Assembly (NCBI GenBank): GCA_902786265.1
Contig: CADACE010000008.1
Coordinates: 80,760-144,759, forward strand
Direction of reading: 5' to 3'
Length of the DNA stretch: 64,000 nt
Source: an uncultured Chloroflexota bacterium
GTDB taxonomy: Bacteria; Chloroflexota; Anaerolineae; Anaerolineales; Anaerolineaceae
In this document: in pieces, positions 18,175-28,600 of the stretch
Position numbering within the stretch: the stretch's first letter is position 1
Layout: the number at the start of each line of letters is the position of its first letter
Translations under genes and position numbers: made by a program
Notes under the pieces: model-generated
Seen by the model: the letters and a program-made list of their open reading frames with translations, nothing else
The model's database searches: none
Told to the model about the DNA's origin: nothing

Positions 18175-18987
18175 ATGCTTTGGAACGCAAAAAACGGAGA
18201 GGCTGCGGTTGGCAGCACAAAAATGAGTTATGTTTCTTTCGGGTGGGGAGACCGTATTTTGATACTCCTTCCGGGGCTTTCTGATGGACTAACCACAGTG
18301 AAAGGAAAGGCATTGCTGCTGGCTAAGTCATTTAAGTTATTTTTCGAGAAGTATACGGTTTATATGTTCAGCCGAAAAAACAATATGCCGGAACAATACT
18401 CGATTCGGGAGATGGCCGCTGATCAGGCTTTGGCAATGAATGCTCTCGGAATCGGAAAAGCCTCTGTGATGGGTGTATCCCAGGGAGGGATGATCGCTCA
18501 GTACCTTGCCATAGACTATCCGGATCTGGTAGAAAAACTGGTTCTGACTGTAACTGCTCCCTGTGTGAATGATATCACGGATAAATGTGTGAGAAAGTGG
18601 GTCGATCTGGCAAAACATGGTAAACATGCGTCCTTGATGATCGATACTGCGGAAAACAGCTATTCAGCAGCCTATCTGAAAAAGTACAGGAAGATTTACC
18701 CGATCATCGGGCTCATCGGGAAGCCATCCGCTTACAACAGATTCCTCATCAATGCCAATGCGATTCTGCACTTTGACGCATCTGAAGAGCTTCACAGGAT
18801 AAACTGCCCAACATTTGTGATCGGTGGAGAGAACGACAAAATCGTAGGTGCACAGGCATCCCGGGATCTGGAAAAGTATATTTCGGACAGTGAATTATAT
18901 ATGTATCCCGGATTGGGACATGCAGCCTATGAGGAAGCTGCGGATTTTAGTCGACGAGTTTTTACCTTTCTTGAAACTGCGAAATAA
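18175..18987 (+). CDS. Alpha/beta hydrolase
   Basis: 270-residue alpha/beta-hydrolase fold enzyme with a full catalytic triad: nucleophile Ser in GVSQGGMIAQYLA, Asp in GGENDKIVGAQ, and His in PGLGHAAYEEA. An oxyanion region ILLPGLSDG follows the first strand. No signal peptide is present, so it is cytoplasmic. The substrate is unknown. The overall sequence closely resembles proteins I associate with Lachnospiraceae, supporting lateral transfer into this genome. It lies 115 bases after the TraB-like gene without a visible terminator. Confidence 0.85.
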   Translation: MLWNAKNGEAAVGSTKMSYVSFGWGDRILILLPGLSDGLTTVKGKALLLAKSFKLFFEKYTVYMFSRKNNMPEQYSIREMAADQALAMNALGIGKASVMGVSQGGMIAQYLAIDYPDLVEKLVLTVTAPCVNDITDKCVRKWVDLAKHGKHASLMIDTAENSYSAAYLKKYRKIYPIIGLIGKPSAYNRFLINANAILHFDASEELHRINCPTFVIGGENDKIVGAQASRDLEKYISDSELYMYPGLGHAAYEEAADFSRRVFTFLETAK

Positions 18988-19096
18988 AAATGTGTACAAA
19001 TCGGAGTTTATAGGGGTCAGGAAATAGGAAATAGGGAATATATAGACAAATTCATTTTTGTCTAAATCTTGTAAGATAGGGATTTGTGGAAAGCAT

Positions 19097-19621
19097 ATGA
19101 AAAAAGCAATGAGAGAACATATAGCCGAGGTTGCAAAGGAGATGGCGCAGATTCCGTTTCACGGAGCGATTGACGGGCTGGAATCCAATCTTGCGCCTAT
19201 TGTGCGGGCATTTCCAACCTGGAGTCTCAGTGAAGCGGATGGTTTGTGGTGCGCGGCGTTTGTATATTATTGCTGCAGAGAAGCGGGATTCGAGATCCCC
19301 TACAGGCCCGGAGAATGTAAAACCTGTCATCTGGCAGCCTGCCTTGGTTGGGAAGAGTTTGCTCTCAGCGACCCACGGATAGAATACCATAAGGGAGAGG
19401 ATGTCTTTGTTCCGGAAGCGGGTGACATCGTTATTTATGACAGGGTTTTCGAGAACAAAGAGCACGACCATATGGGGATCATTCTCGAGAAACGGGATCA
19501 TTCGTTTCTTGCCGCGGAAGGAAATATCAACAACGTATCCGGAATCATCCAACGATCCATCGATGAGCATATCCGGGCCTATATCAGAATTCCGGACGGA
19601 TATCAATATAAAGCAGAGTGA
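19097..19621 (+). CDS. CHAP-like cysteine peptidase/amidase domain protein
   Basis: 174-residue protein with an NlpC/P60-CHAP-like fold. The likely nucleophile is Cys in LWCAAFVYYC; AGDIVIYD and the His in HDHMGIILE, then AAEGNINN, complete the pattern. CHAP domains hydrolyse peptidoglycan peptides or act as amidases. There is no signal peptide, so a cytoplasmic or toxin-like role is possible. I choose ATG 19097 with GGAAAG upstream over the TTG at 19058. A small hairpin (AGACAAA ... TTTGTCT, around 19043-19062) lies just upstream. Confidence 0.65.
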   Translation: MKKAMREHIAEVAKEMAQIPFHGAIDGLESNLAPIVRAFPTWSLSEADGLWCAAFVYYCCREAGFEIPYRPGECKTCHLAACLGWEEFALSDPRIEYHKGEDVFVPEAGDIVIYDRVFENKEHDHMGIILEKRDHSFLAAEGNINNVSGIIQRSIDEHIRAYIRIPDGYQYKAE

Positions 19622-20359
19622 TGCGATCCCGATGTGAACTTTATAGTCACAAAGAGAAGGAGTGAATGAAATCTGTCAGGATCACCTTCACTTTATTCTT
19701 TCGTCTCCTTGATAAATATGATACCCCGGATTCCCTCGCGTATCCCGAATCTTTCCTTTGCGCTGTCCGGAAAGATTCCTTTTCTCAGCCGTAGGTTCTT
19801 TATTTCCTGCCTTTACCGGATCATTATCTTTCACAGAATCGAATTATCTTTTGATAAACGAGTGTTCGAAAATGTAGTATAAGCCGGGTTCGATATTTTA
19901 TATCATAAAAACCGACCTGGCCCCTTTTTACAAAAAAGGTAACCACCATATTACGGGTGAGTCAGAAAAAGAGCCCAAATACACAGCGGGGGTATGGGGG
20001 CCGCAGGCCCCCGGAAATCAGGCGCGGGCTGCGGCTTTCGTAAACGCACGAACTTTCGATCCCGCGCCTTGCGAAGCATTCCCTCCGGAATGCAAAATGA
20101 GCTCTTATAGTAGAAAGGGAAAAATGTGAGTATATAATTTTTGAAATTCTGCTGTATAATCATTTTCACGAACATTTTTCATGTATGCAGATCATCTCAA
20201 AGAAATAACGATGCTGATGACCGGTCTGTTTTGATAAAAAATACAGCATAGAGCAGGATAATATCGTATTGATTCGGGTTTGCCTGACAGATGCAGTATA
20301 ATCAGTTTATATTATATATAATTGCTTAAGCTATTCATCCCGACGGAATTTTGAGAGGG
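19622..20359. other. 738-bp intergenic region with structured island
   Basis: No intact gene seen. Around 19921-19941 there is a CCTTTTT/AAAAAGG hairpin. From 19990 to 20095 the sequence becomes strongly GC-rich and forms consecutive hairpins, described separately. The rest is AT-rich and featureless to my reading. Confidence 0.5.
19996..20093. other. GC-rich multi-hairpin element
   Basis: Three successive perfect stems: GGGGGCC (19996-20002) with GGCCCCC (20006-20012); AGGCGCGGG (20020-20028) with CCCGCGCCT (20061-20069); GCATTCC (20076-20082) with GGAATGC (20087-20093). No U-tract follows, so it is not a simple terminator. It could be a structured RNA, an intergenic repeat of the REP type, or a mobile-element remnant. 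Confidence 0.5.
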
Positions 20360-23251
20360 ATGAGAGTGTCACCGGTTAATAATGTATGGAGAATTAAGGT
20401 GTTTCGGAGAAACAACCAACAAAACAAAGATCAGGATCCGCAGCCACGGGATCAGAACGTCAGGAAAGAGGCAGAGCTTCAGAACGAGGATCAGAACTCG
20501 ATACTCGCAATGGGAAATGAAGCGATGAACAGGCATCCCTCTGGCAGGGCTTTTAACCGGGGTGAACGAGAATGATGAGCTCAATCTCAGCGGGGATCGC
20601 GACAACCTGATCCGGAATGAAGATGATCCGCATAACATCATCAATGAAAACAATCCACCGAAAAAACAGAAGGGCGGAAACAAAGAACAGGCTGAAAAGC
20701 TGATCGAGAACGCCCCGAAGCAGGATATGGAGAAGGCGCTTGATATCATTTCCGGCGATAACGATTGGATCGATGATGACCTGCTGGCTGCTGGTCCGAA
20801 AAAAAAGAATTCAAAGAAAAAGTCTAATGATAAACAAATAAAAACGGAAGACCTGCCTGAAAGCAATGTCGAAGGGATGCAGAAACTGAACGAAGACATG
20901 TGAGAGATCGAGGGATGGAATTTTACGCCTCTCTCTCTTCCAGAACGGAAAAAGGTGAGCGGCTGGCGGAAATTCCTGAGCGGCCTGGCCTGGTATTCCG
21001 GGAAAACGCTTGGAAAGCTGCTCACGCTTGCGGGCAGCATTTTGACCTTCCCCTATGCCCTTTACAAGTGGGGCAGCAAGCACGCGAAGGGAGATGCTGC
21101 ACAGGCTTTAAGCAAAAAGAAGCGGCACGACCTGATCCCGGGCTGGGACGGGGCGGAATTTGAGAAAAAAGAAGGCGAAAAAGACGATATCATGGCGGAC
21201 TTCCGCCGGGTGCCGACCGTCTGGTCCCGCCTTATCGCGGATAAGGCGGTGGATGAGAACGGCAAAGAGGTTCCGCCGACCATCAGCGTTAATGTGAATC
21301 CTCCTGATCTGAATAAGGATCAGACGATGATCGGAACGGCAGCCGGGCACAGCGGGATCGGCATTGAATACAGCCGCCGGAGCAAGGTCACCGGACGCTG
21401 GGAACGCTACGCGCTGAAATACGGATTTTACGGGGACTCTAAAGCCGGCGGTATGATGTCGTCCTATAAAGACGCGGTCGTTCCCGGCCAGCTGATAGAT
21501 GAGGCGCACGGCGTATATAAGATCACCCGCACATTCAAGGCGACGAAAAAACAGGTAAACGACGTGATGAAAGCCTCTGAAACCTGGGCGGACAAGGGCT
21601 ACAATCCCTATACCCGCAACTGCACTACCTTCGTAAAGGAAATGGTGCAGGATGTGGCGCATCTCCCTGTAGGCAGGGAGATCTTCGCCGCGGAAGATGT
21701 CCGCTTCTCTTCTGCTGCGAATGCGGGGCTGATGCTCTCCGCGAGTATCAGTCCCTACGCCAACGCGCAGATGCGGGAAAATCTGGCGGAGCTTTCGGAA
21801 AAAGAGGATCTGAGCTACGCAGGGATGGGAAACAAGCGTGTCACAAAGACGGATTTCGAGAACTATGACGAATCCTGAAAAAAGGCTACAGCCGCAGAAA
21901 AGTCGGCGTGACGCCCAACGCGGCTGCGCAGAACATGCTTAGACTCACAGGTCCGGAAGCCGGCGAGATCAGTTCAAACCGATTTATCGGGAGTCTGCCG
22001 TCTGACGGCAAGGGAAATATCACCCAGTTCGATCCGGGCGGATTCCGCGCAGAGACGATCTCTCAGGGAATGGCTCTCAAAGCAAAGATCGATGAAATCA
22101 CCCCTCCCGAGCTGCGGGATCCGGCTGCTCAGCCGGCGGGACTCCGCAAGCTTTTGAAGGAGATCAATGATTTTGGACTGCCCTTCAAAGAGCTGGCATC
22201 CAGGGAGAAGCAGCTTGCCAAAGGAAAAGGCATTAAGGGCAAGCCGGCGGTTATCGGGTTAGACTACAATTTCTCGGCAGATGAAATTCGGAACGCCCGC
22301 AGCAAACTCTCCGAAAACGTAGGAAAACTGAACGAGCTTCTCAGCAAATATTATAAAAATGACAGCCGCCTCATTGAGCCGGTGATGAATTACATTTCGA
22401 TCCTGAAACGCGGCCAGATGGAACTTGATACACTGTACCGCAAGGTGCGCGGGGACGGGGACCGGATCCGAAAATCCATGACCGAGCAGAAGCACGAAGT
22501 CATGGCCGGCGGTCAAAAAATCGGGTTTACTCCCACACATTATGAGTCCTATCTGCAGATTTATAAGACGCCGAAAGAAGCGGTGGCAAAATATAAACGC
22601 TTTATAGATCTGAAGGGGAGATCCATGAAAAAACCGGGACTGACGAACGAGGAGGAGTACGAATTATCCAAACTCGAAAGAATGGAACAACTCGCTGAAC
22701 AGTTCGATATCGCCCACAACTACCTGTTGGAAAAGGACAGCTTCAAACAGGATGACATCGATTACGCCTTCTCCCTGAAGAAGAAAGAGAATAATGGCGC
22801 CCACGGTGAGATGTTACAGAAAGGATACACCGCTTCCCGTGTCTATCAGAACCTCATGCTGGAAAAGATATTCGGGGATATGAATCAGCGCTTTACCGCT
22901 GCGCTGGAGAACGGCCGGATCACGAACGTGCGGGATTACAACAGTATCAGTGCGTGGCTGGATAAGGATATGAGCGAGTGCCTGACGCGGAAAAAGGAAG
23001 GAATGAAGATGATCTTCCGCGGGATGCGGCGCTCCCTGGATAAACCGGATGAGAAAAAAATGCTGGATGAGTTCCAAAACGATATCGAGTTTTCCTGGCT
23101 CCGGAAGATCTTTACTACCGATGCGAAAGGCGATATGGTGATCGCCAGTGAAAATGTTCCGCTGGCCTTCAATTTTCTCTTTGGGAAGTCCTCTGCCACC
23201 CGCAGGCTGGTTGAACAAATGATAAAAGATTCATTGGAAGAGCAGCATTGA
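20360..23251 (+). pseudogene. Broken large gene with permuted papain-fold (NlpC/P60-like) domain
   Basis: About 960 codons readable only with corrections. Segment 1 (20360-20575) is hydrophilic, Gln/Asn-rich. Segment 2 (from about 20562) shifts frame, then reads in one frame through an in-frame TGA at 20901-20903 into KVSGWRKFLSGLAWYSGK and on to 21878. At about 21870 one missing base (an A-run shortened in GACGAATCC) moves the frame to segment 3, ending at 23251. Segment 2 holds a papain-like domain in circularly permuted order: His in GTAAGHSGIGIEY, then Cys in YTRNCTTFVKEM. Segment 3 is a long charged helical region with no known domain. Sequencing error in homopolymers could mimic some lesions, but not easily the TGA. 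Confidence 0.65.
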
Positions 23252-23335
23252 GTCTAAGCCGGCTGACTTCCGGCTAAAAATAAATTGAACAACATTGATT
23301 TATCTATGTGATTTTTGATTTATGAAATAAAAAAA

Positions 23336-23360
23336 GAGTCAGGGATACATTCTCTGACTC
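23336..23360 (-). terminator. Terminator of the rubredoxin/desulfoferrodoxin operon
   Basis: Stem GAGTCAG (23336-23342) with CTGACTC (23354-23360); on the minus strand it is followed by a run of seven Us. It lies 30 bases after the rubredoxin stop. Confidence 0.8.
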
Positions 23361-23389
23361 TCTTTCTTATGTCGTAAGTTCTAAATGAA

Positions 23390-23524
23390 TTATTCTTCCG
23401 GTTCGAAGTTGCTCTTATCAACTCCGCAGAGAGGGCAGGTCCAGTCTTCCGGTAAATCGGCGAATTTTACGCCTTCAACTTCTTCGTCATAAACATGACC
23501 GCAAATCTGGCAAACGTATTTCAT
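23390..23524 (-). CDS. Rubredoxin (short type)
   Basis: 44-residue iron protein. Both iron-binding knuckles are intact: CQICG (Cys5, Cys8) and CPLCG (Cys30, Cys33), with the conserved LPEDWTCP between. The loop between YD and the LPEDW motif is several residues shorter than in standard 52-54-residue rubredoxins, as in the short Desulfovibrio desulfuricans type. AGGAG precedes the ATG. It lies 34 bases downstream of the desulfoferrodoxin gene, and rubredoxin is the known electron donor to superoxide reductase, so the two form a functional operon. Confidence 0.92.
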   Translation of the reverse strand: MKYVCQICGHVYDEEVEGVKFADLPEDWTCPLCGVDKSNFEPEE

Positions 23525-23558
23525 CTGAATAACTCCTGATAATATTATTCAAAAATGC

Positions 23559-23933
23559 TCAGCACTTCCACAGGCTGTGGAGATTGCAGTAAGCATAGGC
23601 GGCTTCCACTTCATCACCTTCACACAGGGCGAAGCAGGCTTTCGGTTCATCACCGGGGTTCAAAGCTTTACGCTGGTTCCCCTGCTTTGTCTGGATCGCG
23701 ATCCATTCAATATAATGTTCGGGCAGCATCGGATGAGCGGCGGAGCCGACTTTCACGACAACTTTGTTTCCGTCAATTTCAACAACAGGGACGTGTTTTT
23801 CCTGAGACGCATCGGTTGAACCGGGGATGATCTCCTGCATTGGTTTTCCGCAGCACATCACGGGAACAGCAGTTTTCTTGACGATGGCGATGATCTGTCC
23901 GCAAACCGGGCAGCGATAAAATTTCATTTCCAT
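23559..23933 (-). CDS. dfx: Desulfoferrodoxin (superoxide reductase, two-iron type)
   Basis: 124-residue superoxide reductase that reduces superoxide to hydrogen peroxide without making oxygen, an anaerobe defence. The N-terminal desulforedoxin-like iron site has all four cysteines: CPVCG and CCGKPM. The catalytic Fe(His)4Cys site is visible: His in EKHVPVVEI, two in AAHPMLPEHYIEW, and Cys/His in YCNLHSLWKC. The start at ATG 23933 has GGAG nine bases upstream; longer starts lack one. Rubredoxin follows as the partner. Confidence 0.92.
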   Translation of the reverse strand: MEMKFYRCPVCGQIIAIVKKTAVPVMCCGKPMQEIIPGSTDASQEKHVPVVEIDGNKVVVKVGSAAHPMLPEHYIEWIAIQTKQGNQRKALNPGDEPKACFALCEGDEVEAAYAYCNLHSLWKC

Positions 23934-24109
23934 AACAATACACTCCATTCTCAAAATTTTATTTTGCTGAAAATTCAGCCGATTTCAGAAATTCTTCAAT
24001 CTATCTTAATTATACACTATCGTTTACATTTTTACTGTATTTATATAGATTATATCGTAAGATACACTGATAATTATTTTTTATATATCACACTTCAGAT
24101 CAAAAATAA

Positions 24110-24145
24110 AAACGGTCATTTTCAATATTTTGAACCTGACCGTTT
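24110..24145 (-). terminator. Terminator of the UMF1-type transporter gene
   Basis: 9-bp stem (24110-24118 with 24137-24145) and a U-rich tail on the minus strand, after the transporter stop codon. Confidence 0.75.
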
Positions 24146-24210
24146 ATCATTATTTTCCGATATGACAACTCAGTTTCGTTCTGATTTATCCGCGGAAACT
24201 CTTTTTGTTA

Positions 24211-25506
24211 TTATCGAATCGCCGGCTGTTTATCTGCTATCACGAGAAAGAGAAATCCAAGTGCGAAGAAGAATGCCAGTGAAGCTACTGCCACATTGAT
24301 CGTCCCGCCCGCGAGCTTTACTGCAGCGATCATTGCTGAACCAAGGAAGGAAGCGCCCTTACTGAATATATCGTAAATACCGAAATATTCTGAAGAATTC
24401 TCGATCGGAATAATTTTTGCGTAATAGGAACGGCTCAAAGACTGTATGGAACCCTGGAAACAGCCTACACCGAAAGCAAGGATCCCGAAATGTACAAGTG
24501 TTTTCAAAGTCAGCGCGTAAAGGCATACAAGGAAATACCCCACGATACAAACCAGGATCAGGCGTACTGTATCATGTTTTTTAGATAGTTTCGCGAACAC
24601 CAGCGATCCGATCCAGGCAACGACTTGTGTGGCTAACAAAAATACAACCTGTCCGACAGTCGGGAGCCCAAGATCCGTTCCGATATTGATACAGTTATCG
24701 ATAATGGTACCGACACCGTCAATATACAGGAAAAAAGCCAACAGGAAAAAGAGAACCTTTTTATCTCTCTTGAAAATATTCCCGAAGGTTTTGAAAATCT
24801 TTCTGAAAACTGCCGCTACAGATCCTGCTTCACCGGTAACATAATTCTTTTGTTCATAATGAGTTAAGAGCGGAATAGTGACTAATCCCCACCATATAGC
24901 TGTAACACCAAATCCGATAATTTTTGAAAGGCTTTCGGAAATTTTTCCGAGCATATCCGGTCCCATCACATAAGCGATAAGAGCAAAGAGAAATGGAATA
25001 CATGAACCGATATATCCCCAGGCATACCCATAAGATGAAACCTGGTCAGCCCTTTCTTCCGTTGTTACATCATTCAGCATAGAATCATAAATTGTGTTGG
25101 CTGAAGTGTAAAACAGCCTGGTCAGGACAAAAATGATGAGGAACGGCAGCCAGGCATTTATAAAGCCATTCAGAATACAAAGACAAACCCCGATAGCAAC
25201 AACTGTATTGAACAAAACCTTTCGCCTGTCTTTGTGGTCAGCGATCGTACCCATTATCGGGCCGATAAGAGCGACAAGAATCGTAGTAATGGAAATAGCC
25301 AGAGAATAATAAGCTGTAGCATTGTCTTTGGTCAGTTTTCCGGGAACGTCGCCGATGGCAATATTTTTGAACCAGATGGGAATCAGCGAACATGCCAGCA
25401 TTGTGTAGGCTGAATTACCCACATCATACAGAACCCAGGATAATTCCTTTTCGTTCAGGTCACGGAATATTTTCAAGTTATTCAATTTTTTTACAATGCT
25501 GCTCAT
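24211..25506 (-). CDS. MFS transporter, UMF1/Atg22-like family
   Basis: 431-residue integral membrane transporter with about 12 hydrophobic segments. The N-terminal ELSWVLYDVGNSAYTML is the hallmark of the UMF1 (vacuole effluxer Atg22-like) branch of the major facilitator superfamily. IADHKDRRKVLF is the MFS loop 2-3 motif. Substrates of bacterial members are mostly unknown; amino acid efflux is suggested by the eukaryotic relatives only. I use ATG 25506 with AGAGG upstream instead of the TTG at 25527. Monocistronic with its own terminator. Confidence 0.85.
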   Translation of the reverse strand: MSSIVKKLNNLKIFRDLNEKELSWVLYDVGNSAYTMLACSLIPIWFKNIAIGDVPGKLTKDNATAYYSLAISITTILVALIGPIMGTIADHKDRRKVLFNTVVAIGVCLCILNGFINAWLPFLIIFVLTRLFYTSANTIYDSMLNDVTTEERADQVSSYGYAWGYIGSCIPFLFALIAYVMGPDMLGKISESLSKIIGFGVTAIWWGLVTIPLLTHYEQKNYVTGEAGSVAAVFRKIFKTFGNIFKRDKKVLFFLLAFFLYIDGVGTIIDNCINIGTDLGLPTVGQVVFLLATQVVAWIGSLVFAKLSKKHDTVRLILVCIVGYFLVCLYALTLKTLVHFGILAFGVGCFQGSIQSLSRSYYAKIIPIENSSEYFGIYDIFSKGASFLGSAMIAAVKLAGGTINVAVASLAFFFALGFLFLVIADKQPAIR

Positions 25507-25684
25507 AAGGCCTCTTTTCTCTTTCAAAGAATTATAAAAATTTCTTATTGTGTATTATACATGAATATCTACAAAAACAGTTGAATTGTCTTGTGCTTTT
25601 TTTGGGTGTTTTTCAGGAGATTCTGTTTCATTTTATTCAAAATTGTAAATTTCACCGGTTCCGGAATCACTGCCGGGACATGAA

Positions 25685-28600
25685 CTAAATAAATATCCAT
25701 AAAGCCGGCCGTACCATGCCGTTATCGTTATCAATTTCATCTCCGCTGAGAAAGATTTCGCCATCAGGTAATATAATGACTGCCCGGTCGGCAGATTCGC
25801 CCGGTGAACGCAGCCACCACCAGGAATTCCCGTTTTCCTCATCCACATATATGCGATTTTCGCCGGCATATGCAGTTCCCCCACATTGACGATCTTCATT
25901 TTTCTCTAAATAATTTTCAACCTCATCTTTGCTGAGCAGGAAAATTTTGTCCTCAGTACGGCTGCCGCCGCTTACATCAAATGAAATATTATCATCATTC
26001 CGATTTACAACCTGAATGATTTGCTCTTTTTCTAAATTAGTAAATGCGTCATTGTAAAAGCTTTCGTTGAGCCATTTACGAAGTGAACAAGTTTCCCAGG
26101 TAACATCAGTTTTTGAATCATTGTACATCTTTCCATCCAGCCCATATTTGCTGAGCAGAAGAACCCGGTCAAAACTTTTATATAAAACCATCCATTCAAT
26201 AGGCTCACTGCCGTTTTCTTGATTATTGTCTTGTTCATAATGTCCAAAAGTGATCTTTTCATTGCTAAATGAAACGGATTTATTGTTTTTGTTTGACAAT
26301 TCATCATTTGGCAACGAAACCCATAAAGCCGGACGGACAACATTATATGCTGCATTTACATAAGAACCATAATCATTTATCCAGCCATAGATTGAGACGG
26401 TTTGAGCTAAATAATTATTTGCACCGGGTGTCCGCAACCACCACCATGAAGTCTGATTTGAATCACTGATAAAAGCGCCGTTTGCTTTTGCATATTCTGT
26501 CACAAAACAGCACCGTTCTTTATCCGTATGAAAATATTGATTGGCCTCATCGTAGCTCAAAATGAAAATATTATCAGCCGTTCTTGTCCCGCCTTCTGCA
26601 TTGTGTGTCGGACTTCCTGAATTTTCATTATCTGAAAGAACGATATGATTCTGTTCATCGATATTGAAAGCATTCGTATAAAAATCTACATTCAGCCATT
26701 TTCTCAGAGTACTTTCTGCCCATGTAACGCTGATAAAACCTTCATTATATTTTTTCTCTTCCAATCCGTACCTGCTTATTAGCAGCACCTTATTTTCATA
26801 TATATCAAGAACCCGCCATTCGATTGGTTCGGTTCCGTTATTTAAATTATTATCCTGTTCGTAAGATCCGAAGGTAACAGTATCTCCGGGTGAAATATCT
26901 TCCGGTTTCATCGAAAGGATCCCTTTTTGCATCGGAGATGGTAATACAGTCGCTAAAGCCTCTGGCGCAGGAGTTTCTGTCTGATTTATGATTGCATCTG
27001 CAATTTCATCAGTTTTTGCCTGTTCAGTTTGCAGCAAACGAGCCTCTATTGTCGCGCTTTGAGCTGTCTTTGTTAATTCAGTATTGGCAGAGTGTTGGAT
27101 AATTGCTTCAACTGTCCCGGTTTGATAGGAATAAATTATGGATTGTGTGGCAGTTTGTTCCGCATAGACAGCTGATTTCGTTGCAGTTCTCGCGGCTTGT
27201 GTTTGGACTGCGTATGTCGGCTGCTTGATGATTGCCTCTACGGTTTCGGTTTGCCGGACAGAAGCTTCAGCTTGTGTGGCAGTTTGCAGCAGTGCCTTTT
27301 CCGCGGTTTGTGTGGCCTGTGCCTCTGCTGTTGATGTGGATCGCCGGATCGCTTCAGCAGTTTCGGTCTGCCGGACAGAAGCTTCAGCTTGTGTGGCAGT
27401 TTGCTGCAGTGATTTTTCCGCGGTTTGCGTGGCCTGCACCTCTGCCGTTGATGTGGACCGACGGATCGCTTCAGCAGTTTCGGTTTGCCGGATAGAAGCT
27501 TCAGCTTGTGTGGCAGTTTGCTGCAGTGCTTTTTCCGCGGTTTGCGTGGCCTGTGCCTCTGCTGTTGATGTGGATCGACGGATCGCCTCTGCGGTTTCGG
27601 TTTGCCGGATAATAGCTTCTGCTTGTGTGGCAGTTTGCTGCAGTGCCTTTTCCGCGGTTTGCGTGGCCTGTACCTCTGCTGTTGATGTGGATCGACGAAT
27701 CACTTCAGCAGTTTCGGTTTGCCGGATATCAGCTTCAGCTTGTATGGCAGTTTGCTGTACTGATTCTTCCGCGGTTTGCGTGGCCTGTAATTCTGCTGTT
27801 GATGTGGCTTGACTGATTGCTTCAACAGTTTCGGTTTGTTTTTTATCGATCGTTGATTTTGTTTCAGACTGATTAGTCCATATACCTGAGGCCGTAGTAA
27901 CAGTTTCGATCGCTTCATGTGACCCGATTTGTACCGTCGCGGAAACTGATTGTATCGAAGTTTCATTTAGAATATCGGGTTTTCGAGTTCGCTTATAAAA
28001 AAAGATGAGAAATACACAGGCTGCGATCAACAAAAGTCCCGCAGCTATCCTTCCGAATGACAATTTATTTCCTGAATCTGATTTTTCAGAAGAAATACGA
28101 TCTGCTGATTCGTTTTTTTGTTCTTCCTCATGAAGAACGACTGTATCGAGCTTTGATTTATCCGGCTCTGATTTATTTATACGAATCACCGCATCAGAAG
28201 CCGGCATTTGATCAGATGCTGGTAAAATACCGGTGATGTCCGTTTTTTCAGCGTTTACGGCAAAATCATCTGATGAATCTTCTTTTTCATTTATTTCTTC
28301 ATATAATTCATGCATGGTACCTGTCCTGTCCGCGCTTTTCAGTTCAAGTCCATGCATCAGTGCTTTATTGACTGATTCCGGAACATCCGATTCGGACAGA
28401 TTCAATTGCTGAATTTCTGCTTCACCTGTGACACGGTCCAATGCAGAGGCAGGCGCTGTTCCCGTTAAAGCTGCATACATTGTAGCGCAGATCGCATAAA
28501 CATCTGTAAAAGGTCCCTGATGACTTCTTTGGGTATATTGTTCTAATGGAGCATAACCGGGCGAGACTAATGCCGTATAAGTATTAGTGATTTTTTCTGA

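Noticed and set aside
19881..19900. GGTTCGA-like sequence considered as a tRNA T-arm
   Set aside because: No cloverleaf could be built around it; no tRNA was found elsewhere in the window.
20901..20903. In-frame TGA considered as a recoded selenocysteine or tryptophan codon
   Set aside because: No SECIS-like hairpin was evident directly downstream, and other genes here use TGA as a genuine stop (for example cysS and the lacI gene).
27225..27812. Long open frame antisense to the kinase repeats (Cys/Val/Ala-rich)
   Set aside because: It is produced by the 117-bp repeat composition on the opposite strand of a clearly coding kinase gene; it has no start signal or sensible protein character.
27248..27832. 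Tandem repeats considered as a CRISPR array
   Set aside because: The repeats are 117 bp, contiguous, in frame and coding; there are no spacers or cas genes.
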